DNA of 6,298 nucleotides from UBA10210 sp964408425 (lineage in GTDB: Archaea; Micrarchaeota; Micrarchaeia; Norongarragalinales; Norongarragalinaceae). Under the pieces are notes generated by a model. The model did not search any database. It was not told the origin of the DNA and worked only from the letters and a program-made list of their open reading frames with translations. Location: positions 1-6,298 of the forward strand of contig CAYOZI010000036.1 of assembly GCA_964408425.1 (NCBI GenBank), given 5' to 3'. Shown piece by piece: positions 1 through 5,174 of this stretch; positions within the stretch are counted from its first letter, which is position 1; the number at the start of each line of letters is the position of its first letter. The translations under genes were made by a program, and so were the position numbers.

Positions 1-30
1 CAGTAAACAAAATTAGTGCATGCTTTACCC

Positions 31-885
31 TTAATCCTGAAGCAAAAACAATACGGCTTGCTTCGAAATCCCCTGGAATTTCGCGTCTTGCGAATCGAAA
101 GCGTCGAAAGCGAAGTACAAAACCCTTCCCGACAGGGCAGTGGATTGTTTAGCCGTAATGGCTACGTCGGAAGCTGCGGTCGGAGTGGAAGAGAAATCAG
201 CGACAACAAGAGCGTCGTCAGACTGCAAGGTTTCGGTTATATTCAGGTTTTCAACATCGAAATTCTTGAAGCCCTCCCAGATGTCGTAGTAATTCCTGAA
301 TTCAAATCTTCTGGAAACGGTTTTTTCCCGCGGCTCGACAAGCTCATGACCGGCAGCGCCCGTTTGCACCGGAATCAGTCCTTCCACCAAAAACGCCCAT
401 CCGTCAACAGCAGTATCCGCCTTGACTTTGAAAAACGCTTTTTTGGAAAACAGCAGGCTTACGCCGTCCGAAACGGCTTTTGCCGCGTAAATCCTCTGCT
501 CCCTCCCCACGAACTCCCCCATCTCGTCTCCCTTGAACACCAACAGATTGCATTCTCCCAGAGTAGCGTAACCGTCGTAAAATTCGGGGTGGTAGGAAAA
601 GTTTCTCGAAGCGTAAGTGAAGTTTCCGGAAAACAATTCTTCAGACGCCTGCGTTTTCAACCCGACGACGCAAACAGTCAGGTTGTCCGGAGCGGATGCT
701 ATGGTAATCGAAAGGTTGCCGTCCAAAACCGGAAGGGAAACGTTGGGCGCTTGCACTATGATGGAAAGGTTTTGCACGCTCAGATTCCCGTCTACACCCT
801 GGGTTACGCTTACGCAACCGGCCAAAACCAAGGCGAAAGCCGAGGCTAAAGCGATTGCGAAAAACGTTTTGCCCTTGTTTCCCAC
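31..885 (-). CDS. Predicted secreted lipoprotein, function unknown, rich in N-glycosylation sequons
   Basis: I do not recognise a family for this 284-residue protein. The N-terminus has Lys4 and Lys6, a hydrophobic stretch at about residues 8-22 and a lipobox LAGC at 21-24, so the mature protein should begin at Cys24, be lipid-anchored and face outside the cell. Eight N-x-S/T sequons are visible (Asn34, 39, 48, 57, 68, 88, 95, 215), seven of them in the first 75 mature residues. A DGNLS motif occurs twice, at 32-36 and 55-59. The only other cysteines are Cys72 and Cys112, a possible disulfide pair. The start is GTG at 885, chosen because AGGGTGG lies 4 bases upstream and the signal peptide begins there. 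It follows L24e by 53 bases, which contain a TATA-like box, so it may be transcribed separately. The gene being real is well supported; its role is unknown. Confidence 0.85.
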   Translation of the reverse strand: MGNKGKTFFAIALASAFALVLAGCVSVTQGVDGNLSVQNLSIIVQAPNVSLPVLDGNLSITIASAPDNLTVCVVGLKTQASEELFSGNFTYASRNFSYHPEFYDGYATLGECNLLVFKGDEMGEFVGREQRIYAAKAVSDGVSLLFSKKAFFKVKADTAVDGWAFLVEGLIPVQTGAAGHELVEPREKTVSRRFEFRNYYDIWEGFKNFDVENLNITETLQSDDALVVADFSSTPTAASDVAITAKQSTALSGRVLYFAFDAFDSQDAKFQGISKQAVLFLLQD

Positions 886-889
886 TTTT

Positions 890-896
890 CCACCCT
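890..896 (-). promoter_or_regulatory. Shine-Dalgarno site of the lipoprotein gene
   Basis: On the minus strand AGGGTGG sits 4 bases before the GTG at 885. Its GGTG core can pair with the archaeal 16S 3' end (CACCTCC). It supports the GTG start. Confidence 0.6.
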
Positions 897-921
897 AAAA
901 GAAAATCTTGGCGGAAGTTGG

Positions 922-928
922 TTTTAAA
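922..928 (-). promoter_or_regulatory. Candidate TATA box for the lipoprotein gene
   Basis: The minus strand reads GCGCATTTAAAACC, with the TTTAAAA core between the L24e stop and the lipoprotein start. Transcription starting about 25 bases downstream would give a leader of roughly 13-15 bases carrying the AGGGTGG site. The context resembles the GCGCTTTAAAAAGG box upstream of the NAD kinase gene. It was found by eye only. Confidence 0.45.
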
Positions 929-938
929 TGCGCTTGAT

Positions 939-1100
939 TCAGGCGCCCGAAGCCCACTTGTAGTTCTTGGGGTTCCTCTTCATAGAATGGTTTACCGAGC
1001 ATTTTCTCGAGCAGAAGCTCAGGCTCTCGCCGGTTTTCTTGAACAGAGTGAATCCGGTTCCGAGTGGAATATCTTTCCCGCAAAAACTGCATTTCGCCAT
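939..1100 (-). CDS. rpl24e: Large ribosomal subunit protein L24e (eL24)
   Basis: This 53-residue zinc-ribbon protein of the large ribosomal subunit starts MAKCSFCGKDIPLGTG and ends in NYKWASGA. The metal ligands are Cys4-x2-Cys7 and Cys30-x3-Cys34, the L24e pattern, and the length is in the usual archaeal range of about 55-65. It is easily missed because a longer frame (895-1110, same strand) covers it; that other frame destroys the cysteine pairs and resembles nothing. The ATG at 1100 has AAGGTT 8 bases upstream. It begins 14 bases after the S28e stop, in the order L7Ae-S28e-L24e that is conserved in many archaea, so the three genes are almost certainly one operon. Known archaeal clusters often continue with ndk and infB, which are absent here. 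Confidence 0.93.
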   Translation of the reverse strand: MAKCSFCGKDIPLGTGFTLFKKTGESLSFCSRKCSVNHSMKRNPKNYKWASGA

Positions 1101-1114
1101 TTTTCAACAACCTT

Positions 1115-1429
1115 TCACTTGGCGATTTTGGATTTCGGACGGATGGGCTTTGCTTCGCGCTCCGTATCCAAAAGAACCATTATGTCCCCGCGTCTGATCG
1201 GTCCTTTCACGTTCCTTCGTATTACGCGTCCCTTGTCCCGCCCTTCGTGAATTTTGACCATAACTTGGTAAACTTCCCCGAACACGCCCGTCTTCCCCAA
1301 AACATCCACGACTTCAGCCGCATACCCGTCCAACGGGATTGCCGGCGCGGCGGCAGCAGCCTTCTCCTTGTTTTCGGGAGACTTTTCCTGCTGCTTTTCG
1401 ATGTTCTGGATTTTTTTCTTTCCGCCCAT
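1115..1429 (-). CDS. rps28e: Small ribosomal subunit protein S28e with an N-terminal extension
   Basis: S28e (eS28) is an OB-fold protein of the small subunit near the mRNA exit. The 104-residue product carries the family core from about residue 34 to 95, including EGRDKGRVIRRNVKGPIRRG (62-81) and the following acidic strand. Archaeal homologues are usually about 65-75 residues. The extra part is a 33-residue N-terminal tail rich in Lys, Glu, Gln and Ala, with a five-alanine run at 24-28. The start is ATG at 1429, because GGTGA lies 9 bases upstream; a TTG two codons earlier would leave only 3 bases of spacing. The gene sits 31 bases after L7Ae and 14 bases before L24e. Identification is firm; whether the tail is retained in the ribosome is unknown. 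Confidence 0.95.
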   Translation of the reverse strand: MGGKKKIQNIEKQQEKSPENKEKAAAAAPAIPLDGYAAEVVDVLGKTGVFGEVYQVMVKIHEGRDKGRVIRRNVKGPIRRGDIMVLLDTEREAKPIRPKSKIAK

Positions 1430-1438
1430 ATTCAACGT

Positions 1439-1443
1439 TCACC
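1439..1443 (-). promoter_or_regulatory. Shine-Dalgarno site of S28e
   Basis: GGTGA on the minus strand lies 9 bases before the ATG at 1429. The same pentamer with the same spacing precedes L7Ae, and it complements TCACC near the archaeal 16S 3' end. It favours the ATG over the TTG at 1435. Confidence 0.65.
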
Positions 1444-1460
1444 AAATTAAATAAAAAAGC

Positions 1461-1934
1461 TCAAGCCGTCGCTTCCGCAACGACTTCCTTTTCCTTCTTT
1501 TTCTTCGCGGGGGCTTTCTTGGGCTTCGCTTCCTTCTCGGCCTTTGCGCTTTCCTTGGCCGTTTCGGCAGCCTTGTCCGAAGAAGTCTTGGAAACGATAT
1601 CCCTCACTAGTTCTTCCCCGCTTCCGGAAGTTTCAATCGCTATTGCCGCCGTAGGAACGAGCAAACCCGCAGCTTTCCCCAAATCCGCCTTTGAAGCTAC
1701 GAAAATGAACGGAATCCTTTTTTCCTCGCACAACGAAGGCAAATGCATGACTATTTCCTCCGGATCCACGTCCTCGGCGATGACAACGAGCTTCGCTATG
1801 CTGCGCTCGACAGCCTTCGTGGTTTCATTCGTCCCCTTCCTCACCCTGCCGGATTGCCTGGCGAGTTCGATAGCCTGCAACGCCTTGGACTGGACGTCGG
1901 CAGGAGTTTGGAATTTCACGTACGCTTTAGCCAT
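1461..1934 (-). CDS. rpl7ae: Ribosomal protein L7Ae, kink-turn RNA-binding protein, with a charged C-terminal tail
   Basis: L7Ae (eL8) binds kink-turn RNA in the large ribosomal subunit and, in Archaea, also in box C/D and H/ACA guide particles and in RNase P. The 157-residue product matches the family over residues 1-115. GTNETTKAVERSIAKL (34-49) supplies the K-turn recognition segment. AEDVDPEEIVMHLPSLCEE (53-71) and SKADLGKAAG (81-90) are also typical. Archaeal L7Ae usually ends near 120-125, so residues from about 117 onward are an extra tail of Lys, Ala and Glu, with KKKK at 144-147. The ATG at 1934 has GGTGA 9 bases upstream, just downstream of a small hairpin. It is the first gene of the ribosomal cluster and is transcribed divergently from the NAD kinase gene. 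Confidence 0.96.
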   Translation of the reverse strand: MAKAYVKFQTPADVQSKALQAIELARQSGRVRKGTNETTKAVERSIAKLVVIAEDVDPEEIVMHLPSLCEEKRIPFIFVASKADLGKAAGLLVPTAAIAIETSGSGEELVRDIVSKTSSDKAAETAKESAKAEKEAKPKKAPAKKKKEKEVVAEATA

Positions 1935-1943
1935 CTTTCGTTT

Positions 1944-1948
1944 TCACC
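1944..1948 (-). promoter_or_regulatory. Shine-Dalgarno site of L7Ae
   Basis: GGTGA on the minus strand lies 9 bases upstream of the ATG at 1934, with the same motif and spacing as S28e. It directly follows a GTGG that forms the 3' arm of a short inverted repeat. Confidence 0.6.
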
Positions 1949-1960
1949 CCACCTAAGTGG
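1949..1960 (-). promoter_or_regulatory. Short hairpin in the L7Ae leader, next to the ribosome binding site
   Basis: The minus strand reads CCACTTAGGTGG: a 4-base-pair CCAC/GTGG stem with a 4-base loop, ending exactly where the GGTGA site begins. It could affect ribosome access. L7Ae is reported to regulate its own mRNA through leader RNA structure in some archaea, but I could not build a convincing kink-turn here. The stem is short enough to arise by chance. Confidence 0.3.
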
Positions 1961-1982
1961 TCATCGAATTCATACAGCCTTG

Positions 1983-1990
1983 AAAAAATA
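1983..1990 (-). promoter_or_regulatory. Weak candidate TATA box for the ribosomal protein operon
   Basis: The minus strand reads TATTTTTT, about 50 bases upstream of the L7Ae ATG. A start about 25 bases downstream would give a leader of roughly 27 bases that includes the hairpin and GGTGA. Other AT-rich stretches in the 118-base divergent region compete with it, so this choice is tentative. Confidence 0.3.
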
Positions 1991-2017
1991 GGCAGAACAA
2001 ATTAATTGCACAGGCGC

Positions 2018-2025
2018 TTTAAAAA
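2018..2025 (+). promoter_or_regulatory. Candidate TATA box for the NAD kinase-like gene
   Basis: TTTAAAAA in the context GCGCTTTAAAAAGG lies about 38 bases before the ATG at 2059. Transcription would start near 2045, leaving a leader of some 10-15 bases. GGAG occurs at 2043-2046, near the predicted transcript start, so whether it is in the mRNA is uncertain. Confidence 0.5.
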
Positions 2026-2058
2026 GGTTTTTGAAGCAAAGCGGAGTCGTAATTGCTT

Positions 2059-2808
2059 ATGAAGCCGGAAAAATTCGCAATGGTAGGAAGAAACGCGGGG
2101 AGGATGGAAAAAGTTTTTTCACGCCATTTTGAAATCGATAGGAAAGCCCCCGACGTCATCGTCACTTACGGGGGCGACGGAACCATACTGCATTCCGAAC
2201 GCGCTTATCCCGGCATCCCCAAATTGTCCTTGCGCCATCCGAAAAAATGCCCCAAATGCGCGTTGAAAAAAACGAAAACAATCCACAAGGCGACGGAAAA
2301 AATCTATTGCGAAAACGGGTTGGAGAAAATAATCGCGAGGCTCAAGGACGGAAAGTTTGAAATCCTCGAGCACGGCAAGATAGAGGGCGTGGCGTCCGTA
2401 AGGAAAAACGGGAAAAGAAGAAAAACGGTTCTCATCGGGCTGAACGAAATCCAGATCCACAATTCAAACCACATCCACGCTGTGAGGTTCGACTTTTGTT
2501 TGAACGGGGTTTGTTTGAAGGATGAGGTGGTCGGGGACGGGATAGTCGCTTCCACCGCTTACGGCTCCACCGCTTATTTCTACGCGATTACGCATAAAAA
2601 ATTCAAGGACGGTTACGGCATAGCTTTCAACAACACCATCGCCAGCCACAAGCCGTTGTTTTTGAAGGAATTTTCCATAACGGTGCATATCCACAGGAGG
2701 AATGCGCTTCTCATCGCTGACAACGACCCGAAAATGGTAGTGTTGAGGGAAGGGGATAGGGTTTTGATAAAACCGGCTGAAGGAAAGGCGAAAACGATAG
2801 AATTCTGA
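2059..2808 (+). CDS. nadK: NAD kinase-like protein (ATP-NAD kinase family), short form
   Basis: NAD kinases phosphorylate the 2'-hydroxyl of NAD to make NADP in the cytoplasm. The 249-residue product has the family landmarks: GGDGT at 38-42 after a hydrophobic strand, LNE at 128-130, GDGIVASTAYGSTAY at 159-173, SHKP at 196-199 and a closing strand EGDRVLI at 231-237. It is shorter than the usual 270-300. Only 37 residues precede GGDGT. The glycine-rich loop that normally follows (GxNxGxLGF) is not seen; in its place is a basic segment HPKKCPKC at 60-67, with a further Cys84. I take ATG 2059 as the start. A TTG at 2053 has GGAG 6 bases upstream and would add two residues. The gene ends 2 bases before the GluRS stop on the opposite strand. 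Family membership is solid; exact substrate preference is not shown. Confidence 0.82.
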   Translation: MKPEKFAMVGRNAGRMEKVFSRHFEIDRKAPDVIVTYGGDGTILHSERAYPGIPKLSLRHPKKCPKCALKKTKTIHKATEKIYCENGLEKIIARLKDGKFEILEHGKIEGVASVRKNGKRRKTVLIGLNEIQIHNSNHIHAVRFDFCLNGVCLKDEVVGDGIVASTAYGSTAYFYAITHKKFKDGYGIAFNNTIASHKPLFLKEFSITVHIHRRNALLIADNDPKMVVLREGDRVLIKPAEGKAKTIEF

Positions 2809-2810
2809 GT

Positions 2811-4514
2811 TCACTTGCAGAGGATGAAAACCATTTTCTTCTTGTCATCCAAACGCGCGAAACCGATCCTTTCCAATTGGACTATGGCTCCGTCGTGAAG
2901 CTTCTTGCAATCCTCCTCGCAATACCCGCTTTCCACGCCTATGCTTTTAGGATTGAACTTGTCGTCAATCAGTAGGTCCCCTACCGAAATCAATTCCGCC
3001 TGGACCGCATGCAAAGCCGGAACCCACTGCAGTTTCTTCGTGTTTTCCTTCAATTCCTTGCCTGCATACTCGCCAACCAGCCCGTTGGGAGTTTTTTCCA
3101 GCAGTTTTACGTTATACAACTCCTTCAACCGGAATACTTCCCCTTCTTCCATCCCCGCGGCATCTGCGTTTGAAACAAAGAAGTCTTTTTGCGCGTGCAA
3201 AAGCCTGTGTCCTTTTTCCAAAACTGCCGGGTGCTTGGGAATTTTCGCGAAGGTTTCCTTCGAGTTTTTCACCAACAGCTTCACCGGTTTTGAAACGAAG
3301 AAGTAATGCTCCGCAACCGGCTCGAGGAGCTTCTGGTTTTCCTTGAACAGCTTTTCGATCGAAGGGGAACTCTCGACTTTGCTCAAACCGAATCCCAAAA
3401 CGAAATCGTGAATCGACTGCGGCAGCAAACCCCTTCTCCTCATTCCGCGTATGGTCAGCAGCCTCGGATCGTCCCAACCCCAAACCTTCTTTTCCTCGAC
3501 AAAAGGCTTCAACAACCGCTTGCTCAACGCGTTCCCGCGGATATTCAGCCTGGAGAAATCGTAAACAACGGGTTTTCGCAAGCCGAGCTTGTCAAGAATG
3601 AAATAGTACAAATCATCCCTCAGCTCGTATTCCTTCGAGCGCAGCGCGTGCGTCACGCCATTAAGCGAATCGGAAATGGAAACCTCGAAGTCGTAAGTCG
3701 GCCACACCCTATAACGCGTTCCCTGCCGGTAGTGAGGGGTTTCCAGAATCCTGAACAGGGTAGGGTCGCGCATAACGGTATTGTCGCTTTCCAGATTTCC
3801 CTTCAGCCTCAAAACCGCTTCCCCCTCTTTCAGCGAGGTAGTCATTTGCCTCCAGCCGTCGAGATTTTCCGCAGGCCGTTTTTCCCTGCAAGCGCAAGGC
3901 TTTTTTAGTTCTCGGTTTTTCTTCATCACTTCCTGGATGCAAAAACAGGCGTAAGCGTCGCCTTGCGAAATCATTCGCTCGGCAAAACCGTAAAATTCCG
4001 GCATTAAATCCGAGGTATACGTTTCCTTTCCCTCGAACTTCAACCCCAGCCAATCCGCGTCTTCCTTGATCGCGTCGACGAACTCCTGCTTTTCCTTCTC
4101 GGGATTCGTGTCGTCGAAACGCAAAAGCATTTTTCCGGAATACTGCTTTGCTAGCTCTTCGCTCAAAAACGCGGCTTTAGCATGGCCCAAATGCAAAAAC
4201 CCGTTCGGTTCAGGAAGGAAGCGCGTTACCACCGTCCCTTCCTCCACTCCGGGCAGATTCCAGTTTTCCTTTTTCTCCTCTTTTCTCGCTACAAACGCGT
4301 AATCCGCCAATTCCTTCTTTACTTCGTCCTTGCCCATTTCGTTGACGAGCGCAACTTCCTTGGAAACCAGTTCCATCGTCCTCTTCATGTCTTTCTTCGA
4401 GTCCGGATGTTCGGCGATAACCTTCCCCGTAACGCTCTTCACGTCCGCCTTCGCGTAATCGAAGGCGTTTTTCAAAGCGTGCTTGCGAATGACTATTTCC
4501 AAGGAATCCGTCAT
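2811..4514 (-). CDS. gltX: Glutamyl-tRNA synthetase, archaeal/eukaryotic class Ib type
   Basis: This class I synthetase charges tRNA-Glu; in archaea lacking GlnRS it may also misacylate tRNA-Gln for GatDE. The product is 567 residues, the usual archaeal length. Order of parts: an N-terminal helical domain (1 to about 85); HLGH, the HIGH signature, at 108-111 within LPEPNGFLHLGHAKA; RFDDTNPEKEK at 132-142; a zinc-type pair Cys190-x-Cys192 and Cys207-x-Cys209; WPTYDFEVSISDSLNGVTHA at 271-290; ALSKR, the KMSKS equivalent, at 329-333; WGWDDPRL at 345-352; then a C-terminal beta-barrel anticodon-binding region. RFDDTNP and the SKEYELRDD stretch look more like eukaryotic GluRS/GlnRS than like many archaeal GluRS. 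I choose ATG 4514 since the homologous N-terminus begins there and a T-rich box lies 25 bases upstream; ATG 4529 and TTG 4565 are alternatives. GlnRS is less likely given the Cys pairs and the ENQKLLEPVAEHYFFV segment. Confidence 0.92.
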   Translation of the reverse strand: MTDSLEIVIRKHALKNAFDYAKADVKSVTGKVIAEHPDSKKDMKRTMELVSKEVALVNEMGKDEVKKELADYAFVARKEEKKENWNLPGVEEGTVVTRFLPEPNGFLHLGHAKAAFLSEELAKQYSGKMLLRFDDTNPEKEKQEFVDAIKEDADWLGLKFEGKETYTSDLMPEFYGFAERMISQGDAYACFCIQEVMKKNRELKKPCACREKRPAENLDGWRQMTTSLKEGEAVLRLKGNLESDNTVMRDPTLFRILETPHYRQGTRYRVWPTYDFEVSISDSLNGVTHALRSKEYELRDDLYYFILDKLGLRKPVVYDFSRLNIRGNALSKRLLKPFVEEKKVWGWDDPRLLTIRGMRRRGLLPQSIHDFVLGFGLSKVESSPSIEKLFKENQKLLEPVAEHYFFVSKPVKLLVKNSKETFAKIPKHPAVLEKGHRLLHAQKDFFVSNADAAGMEEGEVFRLKELYNVKLLEKTPNGLVGEYAGKELKENTKKLQWVPALHAVQAELISVGDLLIDDKFNPKSIGVESGYCEEDCKKLHDGAIVQLERIGFARLDDKKKMVFILCK

Positions 4515-4533
4515 GCTATGATTATCCATGCTG

Positions 4534-4544
4534 AAAAATAAAAA
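4534..4544 (-). promoter_or_regulatory. Candidate TATA box for GluRS
   Basis: The minus strand reads TTTTTATTTTT, centred about 25 bases before the ATG at 4514. That spacing is what a leaderless or nearly leaderless archaeal transcript would show. There is no Shine-Dalgarno sequence between box and start. Confidence 0.45.
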
Positions 4545-4568
4545 CCGCTTGTATCCGAACAGCAACTC

Positions 4569-4576
4569 TTTTTAGA
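4569..4576 (+). promoter_or_regulatory. Candidate TATA box for the Nudix gene
   Basis: TTTTTAGA is centred about 26 bases before the ATG at 4599, and no Shine-Dalgarno sequence precedes the start. This again fits a leaderless transcript. A second AT-rich piece, TATAATG at 4578-4584, is too close to the start to be the TATA box of this gene. Confidence 0.4.
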
Positions 4577-4598
4577 GTATAATGCATAATCAAAAGTT

Positions 4599-5174
4599 AT
4601 GACTCACAACGACGGGCACAGGGACAGGCACAAGGGGGAGCAGCTTTTGCATGCGGCCGACGAGAAGGGCAACTTGAGCGGAAAGCTGGTAAAAAGGTGG
4701 GATGCGCACACTTCGCCTGGTTTGAAGCATCTGGCGTACGGCATTCTGGTCGTCAATTCGAAGGGGGAATTCGTTTTGCACAAGCGGCCAGAAAGGAAGG
4801 TCGGCGGGGGGAAACTCGATCTGCCGGTAAGCCACATCCTTTCAACGGAAACGCACGAACAGGCGTACACGAGGACTTTGAAAGAAGAGTACGGGGTTAC
4901 GGAAAAATTGGAGTTCGAGGATTACGGCGGTTTTTCTTATGAGGAGCATTACGAGGATGGAACGTGCGAAAACGAGTTTTGCTTAGTGATAGTAGTTCAC
5001 TGCGATGGACCTTTCCATCCTAACCCCAAGGAAGTGGAAGGGGAATTGTTTTTCCTTCCCGGAAGGAAAGCGCTGGATGAGATAAATAGCCATCCGGAGA
5101 AATACACCATTTGGTACAGGGAAGCGATCAAACTTTTGGCTAAACACCCTGAAGGAAAAAAGTATTTGGCTTAA
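4599..5174 (+). CDS. Nudix protein of the type 1 isopentenyl-diphosphate isomerase family, catalytic Cys replaced
   Basis: Type 1 isopentenyl-diphosphate isomerase interconverts IPP and DMAPP in the cytosol. The 191-residue protein aligns along its length with the E. coli enzyme (alignment from memory). His37 and His44 correspond to His25 and His32, His79 to His69, Glu97 to Glu87, Glu124 and Glu126 (CENEFC, 123-128) to Glu114 and catalytic Glu116, and Trp172 to Trp161. The Nudix segment, residues 78-100, has Ser78 for the first Gly and Thr93 for the Glu after Arg92; the latter position is also not Glu in known isomerases. The catalytic Cys67 position is Val77 (LPVSH, 75-79), so isomerase activity is doubtful and another pyrophosphate substrate is possible. 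The gene is divergent from GluRS, lacks a Shine-Dalgarno site, and its stop overlaps that of phosphomevalonate kinase, a pathway neighbour. Family is confident, function is not. Confidence 0.8.
   Translation: MTHNDGHRDRHKGEQLLHAADEKGNLSGKLVKRWDAHTSPGLKHLAYGILVVNSKGEFVLHKRPERKVGGGKLDLPVSHILSTETHEQAYTRTLKEEYGVTEKLEFEDYGGFSYEEHYEDGTCENEFCLVIVVHCDGPFHPNPKEVEGELFFLPGRKALDEINSHPEKYTIWYREAIKLLAKHPEGKKYLA

Noticed and set aside
1..30. A gene start or other element left of the lipoprotein stop
   Set aside because: The 30 bases hold only a very short open reading and no recognisable signal.
16..849. 277-codon open frame on the plus strand, antisense to the lipoprotein
   Set aside because: The opposite strand has a clear signal peptide, lipobox and ribosome binding site. 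The plus-strand translation shows no domain or plausible start context.
895..1110. 71-codon minus-strand frame starting with TTG
   Set aside because: It overlaps the true L24e in another frame and has no Cys pairs or recognisable similarity.
1444..1458. T-rich stretch after the L7Ae stop as a terminator or separate S28e promoter
   Set aside because: It lies in a 31-base gap within an evident operon; short AT-rich sequence alone is insufficient.
1339..1956. 205-codon plus-strand frame antisense to L7Ae and S28e
   Set aside because: It is a shadow of two unmistakable ribosomal proteins; its Ser/Phe/Ala-rich composition is what the reverse of Lys/Glu/Ala codons gives.
1940..1975. Kink-turn (box C/D-like) element in the L7Ae leader
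   Set aside because: GATGA and GGTGA flank the hairpin, but the outer stem does not pair and the inner loop needs extra mismatches, so it is not reported as a kink-turn.
3306..3908. 200-codon plus-strand frame antisense to GluRS
   Set aside because: It lies fully inside the conserved catalytic region of GluRS and has no independent motif.
4515..4565. N-terminal extension of GluRS from TTG 4565 or ATG 4529
   Set aside because: The extra residues are not part of the family and the T-rich promoter box falls within the longer version. ATG 4529 cannot be fully excluded.
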